NCBI GenBank assembly: GCA_031308135.1
Contig: JAHLJT010008756.1
Span: 132,295,217-132,359,216 of the forward strand
DNA length: 64,000 bases
DNA from: Acheta domesticus
Taxonomy: Eukaryota; Arthropoda; Insecta; Orthoptera; Gryllidae
Reading direction: 5' to 3'
The stretch's first letter is position 1. Each line of letters opens with the position of its first letter. The position numbers and the translations under genes are program-made. Below, piece after piece: positions 1-11,100 of the stretch. The notes under the pieces were generated by a model. It was not told where the DNA came from and did no database searches. It worked only from the letters and a program-made list of their open reading frames with translations.

Positions 1-35
1 GTGCCCTGAGTCCCGCCTCGTACCACACTCGGGCG

Positions 36-716
36 GTGGCCCCACGCAAGAAAGAGTGTGTGGCCCCATGCAAGAAAGAGTGTGTGGCCCCGCGCATAGA
101 AGAGTGTGTGGCCCCGCGCAAGGAAGAGTGTATGGCTCCGCGCAAGGAAGAGTGTATGGCCCCGCGCAAGCAAGAGTGTGTGGCCCCGCGCAAGCAAGAG
201 TGTGTGGCCCCGCGCAAGCAAGAGTGTGTGGCCCCGCGCAAGCAAGAGTGTGTGGCCCCGCGCAAGCAAGAGTGTGTGGCCCCGCGCAAGGAAGAGTGTG
301 TGGCCCCGCGCAAGGAAGAGTGTATGGCCCCGCGCAAGGAAGAGTGTATGGCTCCGCGCAAGGAAGAGTGTATGGCCCCGCGCAAGGAAGAGTGTATGGC
401 TCCGCGCAAGGAAGAGTGTATGGCCCCGCGCAAGCAAGAGTGTGTGGCCCCGCGCAAGCAAGAGTGTGTGGCCCCGCGCAAGGAAGAGTGTATGGCTCCG
501 CGCAAGGAAGAGTGTATGGCCCCGCGCAAGGAAGAGTGTATGGCTCCGCGCAAGGAAGAGTGTATGGCCCCGCGCAAGAAAGAGTGTGATAGGCACCGCG
601 CAAGGAAGAGTGTGTGGCCCCAGCGCAAGCAAGAGTGTGTAGGCACCGCGCAAGTAAGAGTGTGTGGCCCCGCGCATAGAAGAGTGTGTGGCCCCACTCA
701 AGAAAGAGTGTGTGGA
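36..716. repeat. 24-bp minisatellite array
   Basis: About 28 head-to-tail copies of a 24-bp unit (core AAGAGTGTATGGCCCCGCG) with point variants: GTGTGTGG versus GTGTATGG, CAAGCAAG versus CAAGGAAG, and GCCCC versus GCTCC. Variants cluster into blocks of identical neighbours and into alternating pairs, which suggests local slippage or unequal exchange. Because 24 is divisible by 3, all three forward frames stay open and give an 8-residue repeat (MAPRKEEC in one frame). I see no support for translation. The last units near 590-715 are degenerate. Confidence 0.95.
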
Positions 717-720
717 AGAG

Positions 721-867
721 GTGAAACTGCTGACTGAGGTGAAGGAGGCGACGCGATGAACAGACGCGGAGAGGTCGGTCACTTGGGCTAGGGCGAGCAA
801 CGAGAGCGGTCGTGTAGCGAGACCTAGGAGAGGGCAAACATGGCTATCGGTATAGGTGAGTTAACGC
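721..867. other. unique sequence between minisatellite and SINE
   Basis: Short GC-moderate stretch. Nothing recognised in it apart from the left target duplication of the next SINE starting at 868. Confidence 0.5.
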
Positions 868-879
868 TGCATACGAGCA

Positions 880-1438
880 TTGATTGATTGATGCCTTGAT
901 TATTCCGAGTCGCGTCACGTACACTTAGTCCATTAGTCCCGTAAGTGTAGTGCGTGTTTTTTCTCGGGAGGTGGACGATGATCATTTTTTCCCCGCTGGA
1001 TGGCGAGATCTGGCGCCGACCTACCGTCGACTAGCGGGGTTTTCCCCTCAATCAGGTATCTCCACCAGCGGGGCACCAGTCCAGCCGGGACAAGCTGTAA
1101 GCTCCCGACCGGTCTCCCGGCATGTGTGGTAGTGTAGTGCATGTTAGTGTGTGTGTGTGTGTGTGTGTAAGAGGAGAGGACAGGACAAGGAAGAGGAAGG
1201 AAAGATCGCGCGCGGTCCGTGGCCCATTTGTTAGGGTACCGCTCCGGCATTCGCCTGGAGTTGATCGGAGAAACCACGGAAAACTACCGATCAGAGCAGC
1301 CGACCGCTAGAATTCTCCTCCAGACAGCGACTGAATTCAACCTAGCCGGCAACCAAGTATCGAAAATCCTGCCACCGTCAGGACTCGAACCTAGAACCTC
1401 CCGGTCAGAGTGACATCAGGTTGAGTCATCCCTCCCGG
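880..1438 (-). mobile_element. SINE A, copy 1 (complete, tRNA-derived, 559 bp)
   Basis: Read on the minus strand, the element begins with a tRNA-like head. It has a degraded A-box-like stretch (better kept in other copies as TGGCTCAGTGC) and a B box, GGTTCGAGTCC, near 1379-1390. A long body follows and the element ends in a (TCAA)n-type tail, seen on the plus strand as TTGATTGATTGATG. The same ordered body recurs at 16.6, 28.2, 35.8, 41.2, 52.0, 56.5, 58.8 and 62.6 kb. This copy is flanked by a perfect 12-bp direct repeat, TGCATACGAGCA, at 868-879 and 1439-1450. That is a target-site duplication from retroposition and fixes the ends. No coding capacity. At 559 bp it is long for a SINE. Family name unknown. 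Confidence 0.9.
1147..1168. repeat. (GT)11 microsatellite inside SINE A copy 1
   Basis: Eleven GT dinucleotides at the site where less expanded SINE A copies read TTAGTGTAAGTGTGTAAGAG. It is an internal expansion, not flanking DNA. Confidence 0.9.
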
Positions 1439-1450
1439 TGCATACGAGCA

Positions 1451-1855
1451 GGACTGAGTTCCTCACGTACAAGTCTTGGGGGAAAACGTAATTTTAGTCA
1501 GAAAGCAATGTAATGTTCAGAGATAAATTATTAGGATCTATAAACAATAAACTCGCATAGTGGAAAGTTATCTGGTTTCTCTCAACCACACGCCCCTCTG
1601 GCCGTTCTTTGGGTGAGCACGACCCGTCCTCTTCACAGCCAAGCGAGTCAGCCACCGGGAGAGAAGTATAGGTAAGTAGACATGAGAGATTGAGTAGCCT
1701 GAATGGCGAAGGCTCAAAAGAGTTCCGGAAAGGTAAACGGAAAAAATGTGACAACACAACATATTCGAATGAGTATATTAAAGAACGGAATTATAGACCT
1801 GTGAATGAGCGTAGAGAATCGATTGTAGCAAACCGCAGTCTGTTCTTGTGAGAGA
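1451..1855. other. no recognised feature
   Basis: The 1550-1760 stretch is more GC-rich and has an open minus-strand frame of about 87 codons. I recognise no domain in it. It may be decayed LINE sequence belonging with the fragment that follows. Confidence 0.3.
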
Positions 1856-1859
1856 GTTT

Positions 1860-2273
1860 TGAACTATCAAATTTTAGAGGAAAGCTTAGAACTGTTAAAT
1901 TGGTGCAGTATATTAGAAAAATACGTCCAAGGAAACAAAGAACTGATGTTGGAAAATACTCTTTGGAAAATAGAACTATCGAGTCATGGAATAGCTTGCC
2001 TTCAGCACTAATGGAGACATTTCTCACAAACATAAAGCCTTTTAGGCTAAGATTAGATTCTAGTAATAGTGGTGTAAACGATAAAATCAGTAGTCTGTAA
2101 AGAGCCTCTGCATTGAGTAAGCATGCCTTAAATGAAATAATATTGTACTATGTATTGTTTTGTATATATTTTAGGTTCTTTATTGTATTATGTTATTAGA
2201 TGTATAAAAATGTGAAGAATTTGCCACCGGGCTTAACGCCCAAAGCAAATGAAATAAATTATCTATCTACGCG
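1860..2273 (+). mobile_element. LINE 3' end (C-terminus of reverse-transcriptase ORF plus 3' UTR)
   Basis: The frame from about 1895 to 2099 encodes the conserved C-terminal signature of CR1/Jockey-group non-LTR retrotransposons: RTDVGKYSLENRTI followed by WNSLP, ending at TAA at 2098-2100. The same signature recurs in the larger LINE at 46.1-46.3 kb. About 170 bp of 3' UTR follow, then a small hairpin-like sequence near 2223-2242 (CCACCGGGCTTAACGCCC) and an ATCTATCTA tail. The rest of the element is absent here, a typical 5' truncation. The left boundary is approximate: weak homology could begin near 1780. Confidence 0.8.
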
Positions 2274-3427
2274 TGAGAATTCTCCGCCTGATAGACATGA
2301 TCAACATAAACGGTGTTCTAACACAGGTCTGTAACGCATCGCTTGTAAAATATGCCGCTCCACTCTACATGAAGAAAGAAATCTGTCACGCATTCCTTTC
2401 GGTATGCATTTTACCGTGCCAAGTAGCCAAGACGAATGCAACGCCATGTTAATTGCAGGGCCTTGCTTCCAAGCCAAGGAAATTAATGACGAATCCGCGG
2501 GGAATGCAAGTCCAAGAGGATGCAACAGAGAGCCAGTGTCGTGTCGGGCTCATCCTGGGCTTACGCCTGCCCCGAGAGCCCGTGTAGCCGAACTGGAAGT
2601 GCATTCTACGCACAGAAGTCACGATCTCTCCGGGGCTTAGGAAATTAGTTCGTCTGAGGAGGATCTGCTTCAGATCTATGCAATAAATCGCAAAGTCACT
2701 ACATAGATTAAGTCCTGCTATAAATTTCTCACAAACTACTTTAGAGCTTCTTTTTGCATTGTTATCATGCGAAAATGTAAGGCCGATGTACATTCACTCG
2801 CGTGTAAATGACTAAATATACAGTCGGGCTTTGTTTTAACTAAATTTTTCAAAACGATCGGACGACAAACGTCTTTATGTATGTATTATATTACATAAAT
2901 CATTTCAAATTTTTAAAGTTCAGATTTACCACCATGTGATTTTATTCATAAATTCTGAAATAACTAAATGATAACTTGGTATATCGTTCGAGGAAAACTA
3001 CTCTGTTAATCTATATAAATATAAATATATGTTTTCTCTCTTTAATTCATTTTTATACATCGCTTCGTCATATTACTTTTAACTGACGTCACAGCATTTG
3101 AGGTGTGTCCTTGATAAGCACACCAACTGCAATGCAATCAAAATGAAAACTGGCCAAGCAACAGACAAGCCAGCCACAGGTTGTACGATAAATAATATAG
3201 TATAATAATATGTGTATATATTATGGTTATAACGTTTATATTACATATTACACTTTCGTGAATAAAAAACTTTGTTGGGTTTCTGTAATCGAAACAGAAA
3301 ACAACATTTAAAAGTTTTTTTACTCTAAGTTAAAATTATATCTATCACAAACGAGAGATCATAAACGAGCGATCGTCACTTGGTTGCTAGCGCAGCAGAT
3401 TAAAGAAATGAAGTTGTATTTTGTTTT

Positions 3428-3430
<3 letters not shown>
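2274..3430. other. AT-rich, no recognised gene
   Basis: 2300-2660 has mixed composition and open frames of up to about 114 codons on the minus strand, without a recognisable domain. 2660-3430 is AT-rich. Nothing else seen. Confidence 0.4.

Positions 3431-3482
<52 letters not shown>
3431..3482. repeat. (TA)n microsatellite
   Basis: About 25 uninterrupted TA dinucleotides. Confidence 0.95.
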
Positions 3483-3483
<1 letters not shown>

Positions 3484-3933
3484 GTATAATTCACCAGGAA
3501 CGTCCCTCCGCAGTGACACCTTGTTGGTGAGAGAGCTAGGAACAGAAATTATGTTGGTAGAACGAGCTACAGCTTGTAACAGAAGATAACGTAAATACCC
3601 TGCTCACCACAATCCTAACAGATGCTGGAAGTGTTGTCCCCATCACGTGTTTCCCAGTGATCTAGTTGCTACCAACATAAATGCAATTTTTAGTAGAAGG
3701 ACCTGATTCGCCTCACTACGGAGAAACTTTCCTGGCGCACTGTACTTATCTTTACTGTTTGTTGAGTGAAATGGGTTTCTTTGCAGCACGTGTACCGCAG
3801 AGTCGTGGCCATATAATAAAACTGAGTGTTGAAAATTAAACAAAACAATGGACATGAATCAACATTGCTGCCATCCCGCATATTGGGAACGATTCCTAGA
3901 ACATATATTTGTATGTTTCCAAGAAGTCGTTCC
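3483..3933. other. no recognised feature
   Basis: Short overlapping minus-strand frames without a recognisable domain. Confidence 0.3.

Positions 3934-3960
<27 letters not shown>
3934..3960. repeat. poly(A) run, 27 nt
   Basis: 27 consecutive A. It could be the tail of a retroposed sequence to its left, but I found no matching element or target duplication. Confidence 0.8.
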
Positions 3961-3964
<4 letters not shown>

Positions 3965-4284
3965 CTCTTACTAAAGGGTCCTTGGCGTAATTTCAAAGTG
4001 CAGGATTTCAGAAAACACAATCAATCTGGTGTGATATCCATAGCAAATTAGAACAACACAGAATGTAATAGAGAACCTCAACAGGATATTGGCAAATCCA
4101 GAAGACACCAATACAACATTATCAGCATCCAATACATTTGAAGGTTTAGTAAAACACACTGGGAAAGGAATGCGAGATAGATGGAATACCTGGAAATTTT
4201 AAGACCCTAAAAAATTTAAGATCCATTTACCTTCATAAACAAATTAATAATTTCTACAATCTCAATAGTAAAAAGCACTTCAAC

Positions 4285-4428
4285 AGAAAATAACAAGTAG
4301 CTGGTTAAGGATTAGTACTGGACACCGCAAACTAAGCCACCTACATTTAACAGAAAGAAATCCAGCCCCTATATGTGACCACCGTAATATTCCTATTAAT
4401 ATGTCTCATATCATTGTCCAATGCCCCT
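4285..4428 (+). mobile_element. LINE fragment: end of RNase H / C-terminal region
   Basis: One frame reads LRISTGHRKLSHLHL, then PAPICD, then SHIIVQCP. This matches the common end of I/Jockey-type LINE ORF2 proteins: a [L/R]RxGHxxLxH motif, a cysteine, then a HILxxCP motif. Here the second and third cysteine/histidine spacing is decayed. It stops at the CCCTAA where the tandem array begins. Upstream (4000-4280) may be more of the same element, but stop codons prevent a firm call. Confidence 0.55.
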
Positions 4429-4429
4429 A

Positions 4430-5655
4430 AGGCGAAAAATGTCACATTAAAAACGCGAATAAAACAACATTCAGTACGAGAAGACAAGATAGAAAGGATC
4501 AGGGTGCTGGCAAGAATGTGGCCAGCTGTTGCCAAGCCTCGAAGCAGCCGCAGGCTCTCAAGAAGAGAACTTCTTCCCTGGGCAATGCTAAAAGAGCCAC
4601 AGTAATTCGCCACCTTCGCGCCCTACCATTATGTGCGAGGACATTCCCACACGTTGAGGGAAAAACTGCACATCTGTACTGGTCACAGCGTTACCAAATG
4701 GCTAACATACCAAGGGTAGGTGTTGGATAGTAATTAAATAAGAAAAAAACATGAGTTTGTGGCCAAAAATGTCACATTAAAAACACGAGTAACACAATAT
4801 TGAGTGAAAGAGGACACAATAAAAAGGATCAGGGTGTTGCAAGAGTGCTCCTAGCTGTTGCCAAACCTCGAAGCATCCCCAGGCTCTCAAGAGGCGAACT
4901 TTCCTGTACCGCAAAGTTTATTCATGGGCAAGAAAATGGATCGGCACCCAGTCCTATCACATAGATAATCCTGAAAATACAGCGAAGATTTCTGAAGAAG
5001 CGTGACATTTTTTGGTGAAAAATGTCACATTAGAAACACGAGTAACACAATTTTCAGTGCAAGAGAACACAATAGAAAGGACCAAGGTCATGTGAAGAGT
5101 ACGCCCAGCTGTTGCCAATGCCTCGAAGCAGCCCCCGGCTCTCAAGAGGCGAACTTTCTAATACCGTGAAGTTTATTCATACGCAGGAAAATGGTTATGC
5201 GCGTAGTATTCGAAATAACCCCGAAACATATAGCGATGAAGTTTTCAAAAGAAACAAGACATTTTTTGGTAAAAATTTCACGCAAATAAAACAATATTGA
5301 CAGCAAGAGTACAAGATAGAAAGGACCAAGGTCATGTGAAGAGTACGCCCAGCTGTTGCCAACACCTCGAAGCAGCCCCCGGCTCTCAAGAGGGGAACTT
5401 TCTAATACCGTGAAGTTTATTCATACGCAGGAAAATGGTTATGCGCGTAGTATTCGAAATAACCCCGAAAAATATAGCGATGAAGTTTTCAAAAGAAACA
5501 AGACATTTTTTGGTGAAAATTTCACGCAAATAAAACAATATTGACAGCAAAATACAAGATAGAAAGGAGCAAGGTCATGTGAAGAGTACGCCCAGCTGTT
5601 GCCAACGCCTCGAAGCAGCCCCAGGCCCTCAAGAGGTGAACTTCCCTATACCGTC
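4430..5655 (+). repeat. ~250-bp tandem array, five units
   Basis: Units start at about 4433, 4766, 5016, 5271 and 5515, each beginning near AAAAATGTCACATTA or a diverged form. Each contains the block CCAGCTGTTGCCAA then CCTCGAAGCAGCC then GGCTCTCAAGAGG. The last units are most alike, including GAAAATGGTTATGCGCGTAG. The first, at 4433, is the most diverged and is separated from the second by a longer spacer. The last is truncated after the conserved block. The array directly follows the LINE fragment, so it may be a tandemly amplified LINE 3' region. Confidence 0.85.
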
Positions 5656-6140
5656 CCGCGCGGCGCTGCCGAGTGTCACCACCTGATAAGCCCGTCTCCC
5701 CCCTCCCCCTCCACACTGCCCCCTCCCCGCCGCGGAGGGGTAATGAGCTCTTTTCGCGCTCAGATACAATTTTCGCTTTCTGTTTATTATGAAAGGGGCG
5801 GCGGGCGGCGCGCGCGCGCGGTGTCGGGCGCAGATAAAACTCAATTAGCCGAGCTCTTAATTAACTCCGTCTCCAGACGGTGGCGCCCCGTGCGGAGCGA
5901 TCGCGAACCGACCCTCGCCTATTCGCCCTGTGCCCGCTTACGGTCGGGTGGACGGCCGCTCAGCCGACGCGAGGAGTCGAGACGAGCCGAGGCGAGACGA
6001 GACGAGACGGAACGAGGCGGGCAGAGCCATTTTCCGGCCCTCGCTCGCCCTCCCCCCCCCCCGTGTGCAGGTGAACGAACGCTTTCTGAGAACGAATTGC
6101 TTGCCGGATCACTTCCTCGTGGAGCCTTAATTTCATACTT
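5656..6140. other. GC- and CpG-rich patch
   Basis: Sharp rise in GC and CpG after the array: runs of CGCG near 5810-5822, repeated GACGAG near 5988-6006, and a C11 run near 6050. Open frames on both strands are composition-driven. It could be a CpG-island-like regulatory region, but no promoter or transcript can be demonstrated from sequence alone. Confidence 0.35.
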
Positions 6141-9100
6141 GCCGTTTTCTTGCAAAGGCTGTAGAGAGGCTGGAATTGTGATTGGGTAGAAATTCTATTA
6201 TGATATTTCTAAATGTTCTGAAGTGAAAAGTCATTTTTAGGAATTTTCGTAACACTTGATTGAACCTCTGTCCTTGTGCATACACTTTCTATTTTGCTCT
6301 GCTGTTGATTTTAGAAGATGTGAACACCAAATCAGTTTGTATTTTATTTTAATTTTTAATTTTTGAATTATTTTTAATAATTTTAATAATTTTTCTAAAT
6401 GAAATTATTATAAAATTATATAAAAATTATTAAATTTTTTCCGTAATCCATAAATGGGCATAACAAACCAATGAATAAAAAAATAGCATTTGAAAATTAT
6501 TTACCCTTGTAAACTTTATAACGTTTGGGATGGGGTAACATGTTGACATAATATGTTTGAACATGACGTACAATTCAAAATGATATACAAATTATCTCTG
6601 ATTATTGTAACAAAAATAGAAGCTGGGTACATCACCATGTCACTAAATTTTAAAATAGTTTTTAACTCAGCATGATTATATGTTTGTTATAATACTCGTA
6701 TGAGTAATTTGTAAATGATATAAAATAAAAAAAATAACAAAACGACATAATGTTTCGCATCGAAATAATTTCCGAAGAAAAAATAATGATCCTTATGAAG
6801 TATGAAAATTGCTCATACTGTGCTTTCTCTTCTTTTTACTGTTTTTATCACCAATATTAAAATAGCTTTAATTTTTATCTCTGGAAGAAACAATTCCATT
6901 CGGTCCGAATGACGTCAGAAGTATCTAAAATCTCTGGAAATAAAATAATTTGTAAAGTATCCATTTCTATCTTCTTTAGATAATAATTTCCACAAGTCGT
7001 TAATTCGTTATTTTAGATTTTGGACTTACTGTTCAAGTTTCTTATTGAATGTACAATTACTTCCCCTGAGCATTAACTGCGCAATCATTTGAATGTGTTG
7101 TCCCTAGTTCAAAAATAAGCAAATTACTTTTGCAGAATTCATATTCACTTTCTTTGAACGATAAAACTTCTGCATAGAACATTAATAAGACTCAAAGGAT
7201 ATAAAAAGGGCTTACATAAAATTTTAGTAGGACAACAGAAAATATGTCGTAGTGCAAATTTGTTTTCGTAAACAATATTATAATGTCAAATGAAGTCATT
7301 AGGGATTATAGAAAATTCACTGAGAGTTACGAGATTTAAAATATTTTTGTGCAATGAAGATTCCTGAAAAGACGCAAAGTGAACTAAAATGTTTATACTT
7401 TTCCGGTTGGACATTCTCAAAAATAGCGTTGCCTTCAACAAAACCTATTTCACTAAATGCATTTTCTGACCAACACAGGCAATCAAGTTTAAATTCAGGC
7501 GATTAAAACGAATGTTGTTAAGTGAACTTTTGTACTTTCCTGAACACATTCAGTGGAGTAAACTAGTCGTAAAAACTCTGATCATTCGCTTCAAAGGCGG
7601 TGAAATGCGGCCGCATTTGCAAATGGTAGTTCCAGGAATTGCATGTGCATTTCGTGTCGTGCCATTAGAAAAGACCTGGGAAGTAAAATGTTCTCGAGTC
7701 AAAATAATCCGATTACGTCATTCGCGTACCTCTAGCAAAGTAATAAAGGAAAGGTTTAAATTTAATTCACGATGTGAGAATTTCGGAGTACGGAATGTTT
7801 TCGTGGAAACAAACACTATTCCTTTCCACACACAACTAAATGCCATCCGCATTAAAAGATCTGCAATGAAAGAAGTAGTTAATATTAAAATTGTTCATCA
7901 AAGTAATGTTGATATCTTGACCCAATAATTAAAATGGCGAGTTCTGAGGCAAAATCAACGAAGTATTACAACTTGCATACAATGTCCTCAATTTAAGACC
8001 AATGATTCCAGACTTTACTTCTTGGTTAAAATTTGAAAGAAATCGATCAGCTGGGCAAGTTATTTGCACAAAACAATAAAAATGTCAACAAATATAACGA
8101 GGGAGAACGAGCAAATGAGAATGAACTATTTTGCATTCTGTTCTCTGCATAACACACGTAATATTACCTTAAATAAAATTAAATAGTTATAAAGCATTAA
8201 AATAACCAAGAGTTGTACAAAGCGCAGACTTTCTCGTACTAGTAATTTTCGTCATCTGTTTAGTCTAAGCTAGCATTTGGTTTCTTTTCATCATATTAGA
8301 ACTTCTACCTTTCGGCGCCTAAAATACATTTTTTCACATTTTCTCAATTTTTAAATTCTTTTTTAGTTGAATTGAAATGTGATTTTAAGAATATTAAAAA
8401 AGAGTGAATCAACGTGTTTTATTCGCAAATTACGTTGAAAATATTGTTTCAATTTTCGAAAAAGCGTAATTTGAGCGTATCTGAGGTTATTTTCACAAAA
8501 AGGTTTTGTTTCAGAGAAACTCCATAGAATATGGCCTGAATCAATTGTAATCACCAATAAAATAATGAATTAAAATCGCCAGTAACGTGAATATTAACGA
8601 CATGGGAGATGTATCAAACAAATTATTTTGATTTTCTAAAATTAAACAGAATATGCCAAAATTGCATTTGTCCTGTTATTCAGTGAATTTAGCACCATTC
8701 GTACAAAATATTTATAGGAAACCTTTGTGAAAAAATCACGTTTTTAATATTTTTTTAATTGGTCATATTTTACTCAACATTGAGTGAAAAATATTTTCAA
8801 AAACATTACATGATGTTTATTACACAACTGATTGCAAAGAACAGATTTTAATTGAAGAAAAAATCTGCTTCTTCAATATTATATTAAAACTGTCAATAAC
8901 AACAATCTTCGGTAATTTTCCAAAATTCAGGGTTAACCGTAAAAATGAGATCTATGCAAATTGATTAGTTTTCTTTTGCTATACTATTACAAGAAATTTA
9001 AAGAGAATAATTGCAGTCATTTTCAAGAAAATGTTGAATACTTCAAAAGGGTTGTGTCGTTGTGTTGTTGACGAAAACGTGTGATGTGAAGTGTCTTCAA

Positions 9101-9190
9101 AATATTTTAAAAAATCAAAAAATCACCGGACTTCGGGCCTTTTTAGTGATCGAGGAATATTCATTTTCGCAAAATTGTTATTGCAAGTTT
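6141..9190. other. AT-rich stretch without a recognisable gene
   Basis: Very AT-rich with many poly(A)/poly(T) runs. The one exception is 7512-7928 on the plus strand: a 138-codon open frame, MLLSELLYFPEH..., less AT-rich than its surroundings, with the palindromic octamer-like ATTTGCAAAT at 7615-7624. Its translation shows no domain, signal peptide or repeat that I recognise. It could be a conserved non-coding element, an old exon or chance. Confidence 0.35.
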
Positions 9191-9307
9191 AGGCGTTAGT
9201 GTTGTTCACAGACGGACGGATAGATATACGAACAGACAGACGAACAGACAAACGGACAGAAAAGCAGACGGATGGCCCGATAGAGGCAGATGGACGAACA
9301 GACAGAT
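9191..9307 (-). mobile_element. dispersed repeat V, fragment with degenerate GACA-type microsatellite
   Basis: The left edge AGGCGTTAGTGTTGTTCACAGACGG is the complement of the junction CCGTCTGTGAACAACG...CTAACG also found at 31.86 and 63.55 kb. It is followed by about 90 bp of degenerate GACAGACGAACG-type repeats, the minus-strand version of the GTCTG repeat in the 63-kb copy. Confidence 0.6.
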
Positions 9308-10140
9308 ATTTAAAAGAATACATCAACAACATCAAAAAATAAAAAAAACATCACTTTTTGTATATATCAATGAACTCCAAAACATGTATTTACGATGAAA
9401 TATCAAAATCAATTTTCCGCAACATTAAATACCTTTCTCCGTACTAGTCCATATTTTACTCCATATATAGGCACGTATGAAAATTAAATTACAATAAAAT
9501 TATTTTGGGGATAAAGTATGTTAAACCATTTCCAGCAAAAACCGATTTGCTTACTGTTATTTAAATTTTATGTAATATTTAGACTGCCAGAACAATACTC
9601 TCTTAAAAATAGGCAAGAGAAAAGGGGGTGTAAGATTCCGCAATGGATGGCTTGATTTTGCTCGTCGGAACAGGAGAAGAGTTAATGTTTGAAAAAAAAG
9701 AGAAACAAAAGTATTTATTTTGTACTGCATTGAGGTTCTTAGTTTCTACAAACTAGAGATATTTATTAAAGCGATCTGGGCAAAATTGTGGCAACCTATA
9801 TTCTGGTGAGCAATAGGAAAAATGAAGTTTGTAAAAATCAAGGTACTTCTCAGGAAGAGTTCATTTCCTTCTTTGCATATACGTATTTCAACTCCATGGC
9901 CACGTTTGGATAAAATATTTGTGATTTTTAGAAACAATTATGTTGTGTTGCCTCGATTCTTTCCTTAGCAGAGTTCATCAGGCTTCAAATGAGAGCACAT
10001 CCGTGAATGTTTCTCAAGAAAAGTTGCATATACATCGACTCAATGCTTGCCGAGGAATCAAGCCGTTTGACGACCTGACATCCCACTGTTTTTGAGGACT
10101 CACGCAACAGGCCAGTTCCAATTACTTTGGTTCAGTTGAT
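9308..10140. other. AT-rich, no recognised feature
   Basis: No domain-bearing frame or repeat seen. Confidence 0.4.
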
Positions 10141-10149
10141 AAAATTCCC

Positions 10150-10445
10150 GACTAGTGGCCCTTTGCTTAGCGTGCTCGCATTCCACGGCGCAACCTCGGG
10201 TTCGATTCCCGGCCTGGTAAATTTTAAATGTGCGCTCTTATTACAAATGCCCCGGTAGCTATTGCTGTGTGATAATGAAAAAGCCTACCCTGACGTTATG
10301 AAGACAGTACAAAAAGTGAAGGGATGTCCTCGTGTTAACCACACGAACCCATGTCCGAGAAGCTGGGTCACCACTAGTTGGCCAAAGCCGATAGCGGGCC
10401 CGTAGTTTGGCCTGTCGAGCGAAAGGACAGGACAGTTGATAGAAT
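10150..10445 (+). mobile_element. SINE D (tRNA-derived)
   Basis: A tRNA-like head, with an A-box-like GCTTAGCGTGCTCGC region and a strong B box, GGGTTCGATTCCCGG, at about 10198-10213, is followed by an unrelated body of about 230 bp. It does not fold as a genuine tRNA and has no matching acceptor stem. Only one copy in this window, so the right end is approximate. Confidence 0.65.
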
Positions 10446-10571
10446 GTTTACTAATTTTTACGTCATTACCAGGGTTTATATTAATGGCTTCTCACAGAAC
10501 AAACCGAAGTTCCGTGGACAAGCAAAGAGTGCGCCGTAAACCCGTCTCCGAAAGGCCGGCCCGTGTACTTC

Positions 10572-10930
10572 TTTGAATTGAATTTTGAATTGAATTGCCT
10601 TATTTTACGTGGTGAGACTCAGGCCATGAGGCCTGCTCTTCCAGCTGACCACGCAAATTTCGTTATGCTCCTTTTACCAACTAGCGGAGAAAGAAGGTAT
10701 TCCTTGGGCGTCGAAACAGGCGATTTTGAATTTAGCTCAGAGGTGTCATTTAGAGGCTTGAGGATCTTTTACAGGCAGTAAATCTACTAACATGGGACAG
10801 CCGGCTTTACTTCCCCTCTGAGGGAAGGTGTACGAAGGATTGTTTTCGAATTGAAAAATCCACTGCTTCGATCGGGTTGGAACCCGCGAACTGGGGTATA
10901 ACAGCCCGATACGCTAATCGTTACACCATT
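10572..10930 (-). mobile_element. SINE B, copy 1 (near full length)
   Basis: Read on the minus strand: a tRNA-like head with GGTGTAACGATTAGCG (A box) and GCGGGTTCCAACCCG (B box), a body of about 270 bp, a short palindrome (CAGGCCTCATGGCCTG), and an AATTCAATTC-type tail. Related copies lie at 10.94-11.10 kb, 43.4 kb and 51.4 kb, which define the body and the tail. Non-coding. Homology outside the head is to the other copies only. Confidence 0.85.
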
Positions 10931-10936
10931 GATTGT

Positions 10937-11100
10937 CTTAAGGATCTTTCACATGCAGTAAATCTACAACATAGGACAGCCGGCTTAAATTCTCCGACGG
11001 AAGGCGCATGAAGGATTTTTTCACCCTTAAAAATCCACGCGCTTCGATCGGGTTTAAACCCGCGACCTTGGGTATAAGAACCCGATACGCTACACCATCG
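10937..11100 (-). mobile_element. SINE B, copy 2 (3'-truncated)
   Basis: Same orientation as copy 1 and almost abutting its head. Contains the half of the element nearest the head (AGTAAATCTAC ... ATCCACGCGCTTCGATCGGG) and the B box GCGGGTTTAAACCCG. About 9 bp of the A-box region is missing compared with copy 1. The distal body and tail are absent. Confidence 0.8.

Noticed and set aside
36..737. 233-codon frame with an 8-residue Cys-containing repeat
   Set aside because: Minisatellite with a unit divisible by 3; three frames open; no start context or flanking exon.
10151..10222. A tRNA gene at the B box of SINE D, and tRNA genes at the SINE B heads
   Set aside because: B boxes are good, but acceptor and anticodon stems do not pair and related bodies follow, so these are SINE heads.
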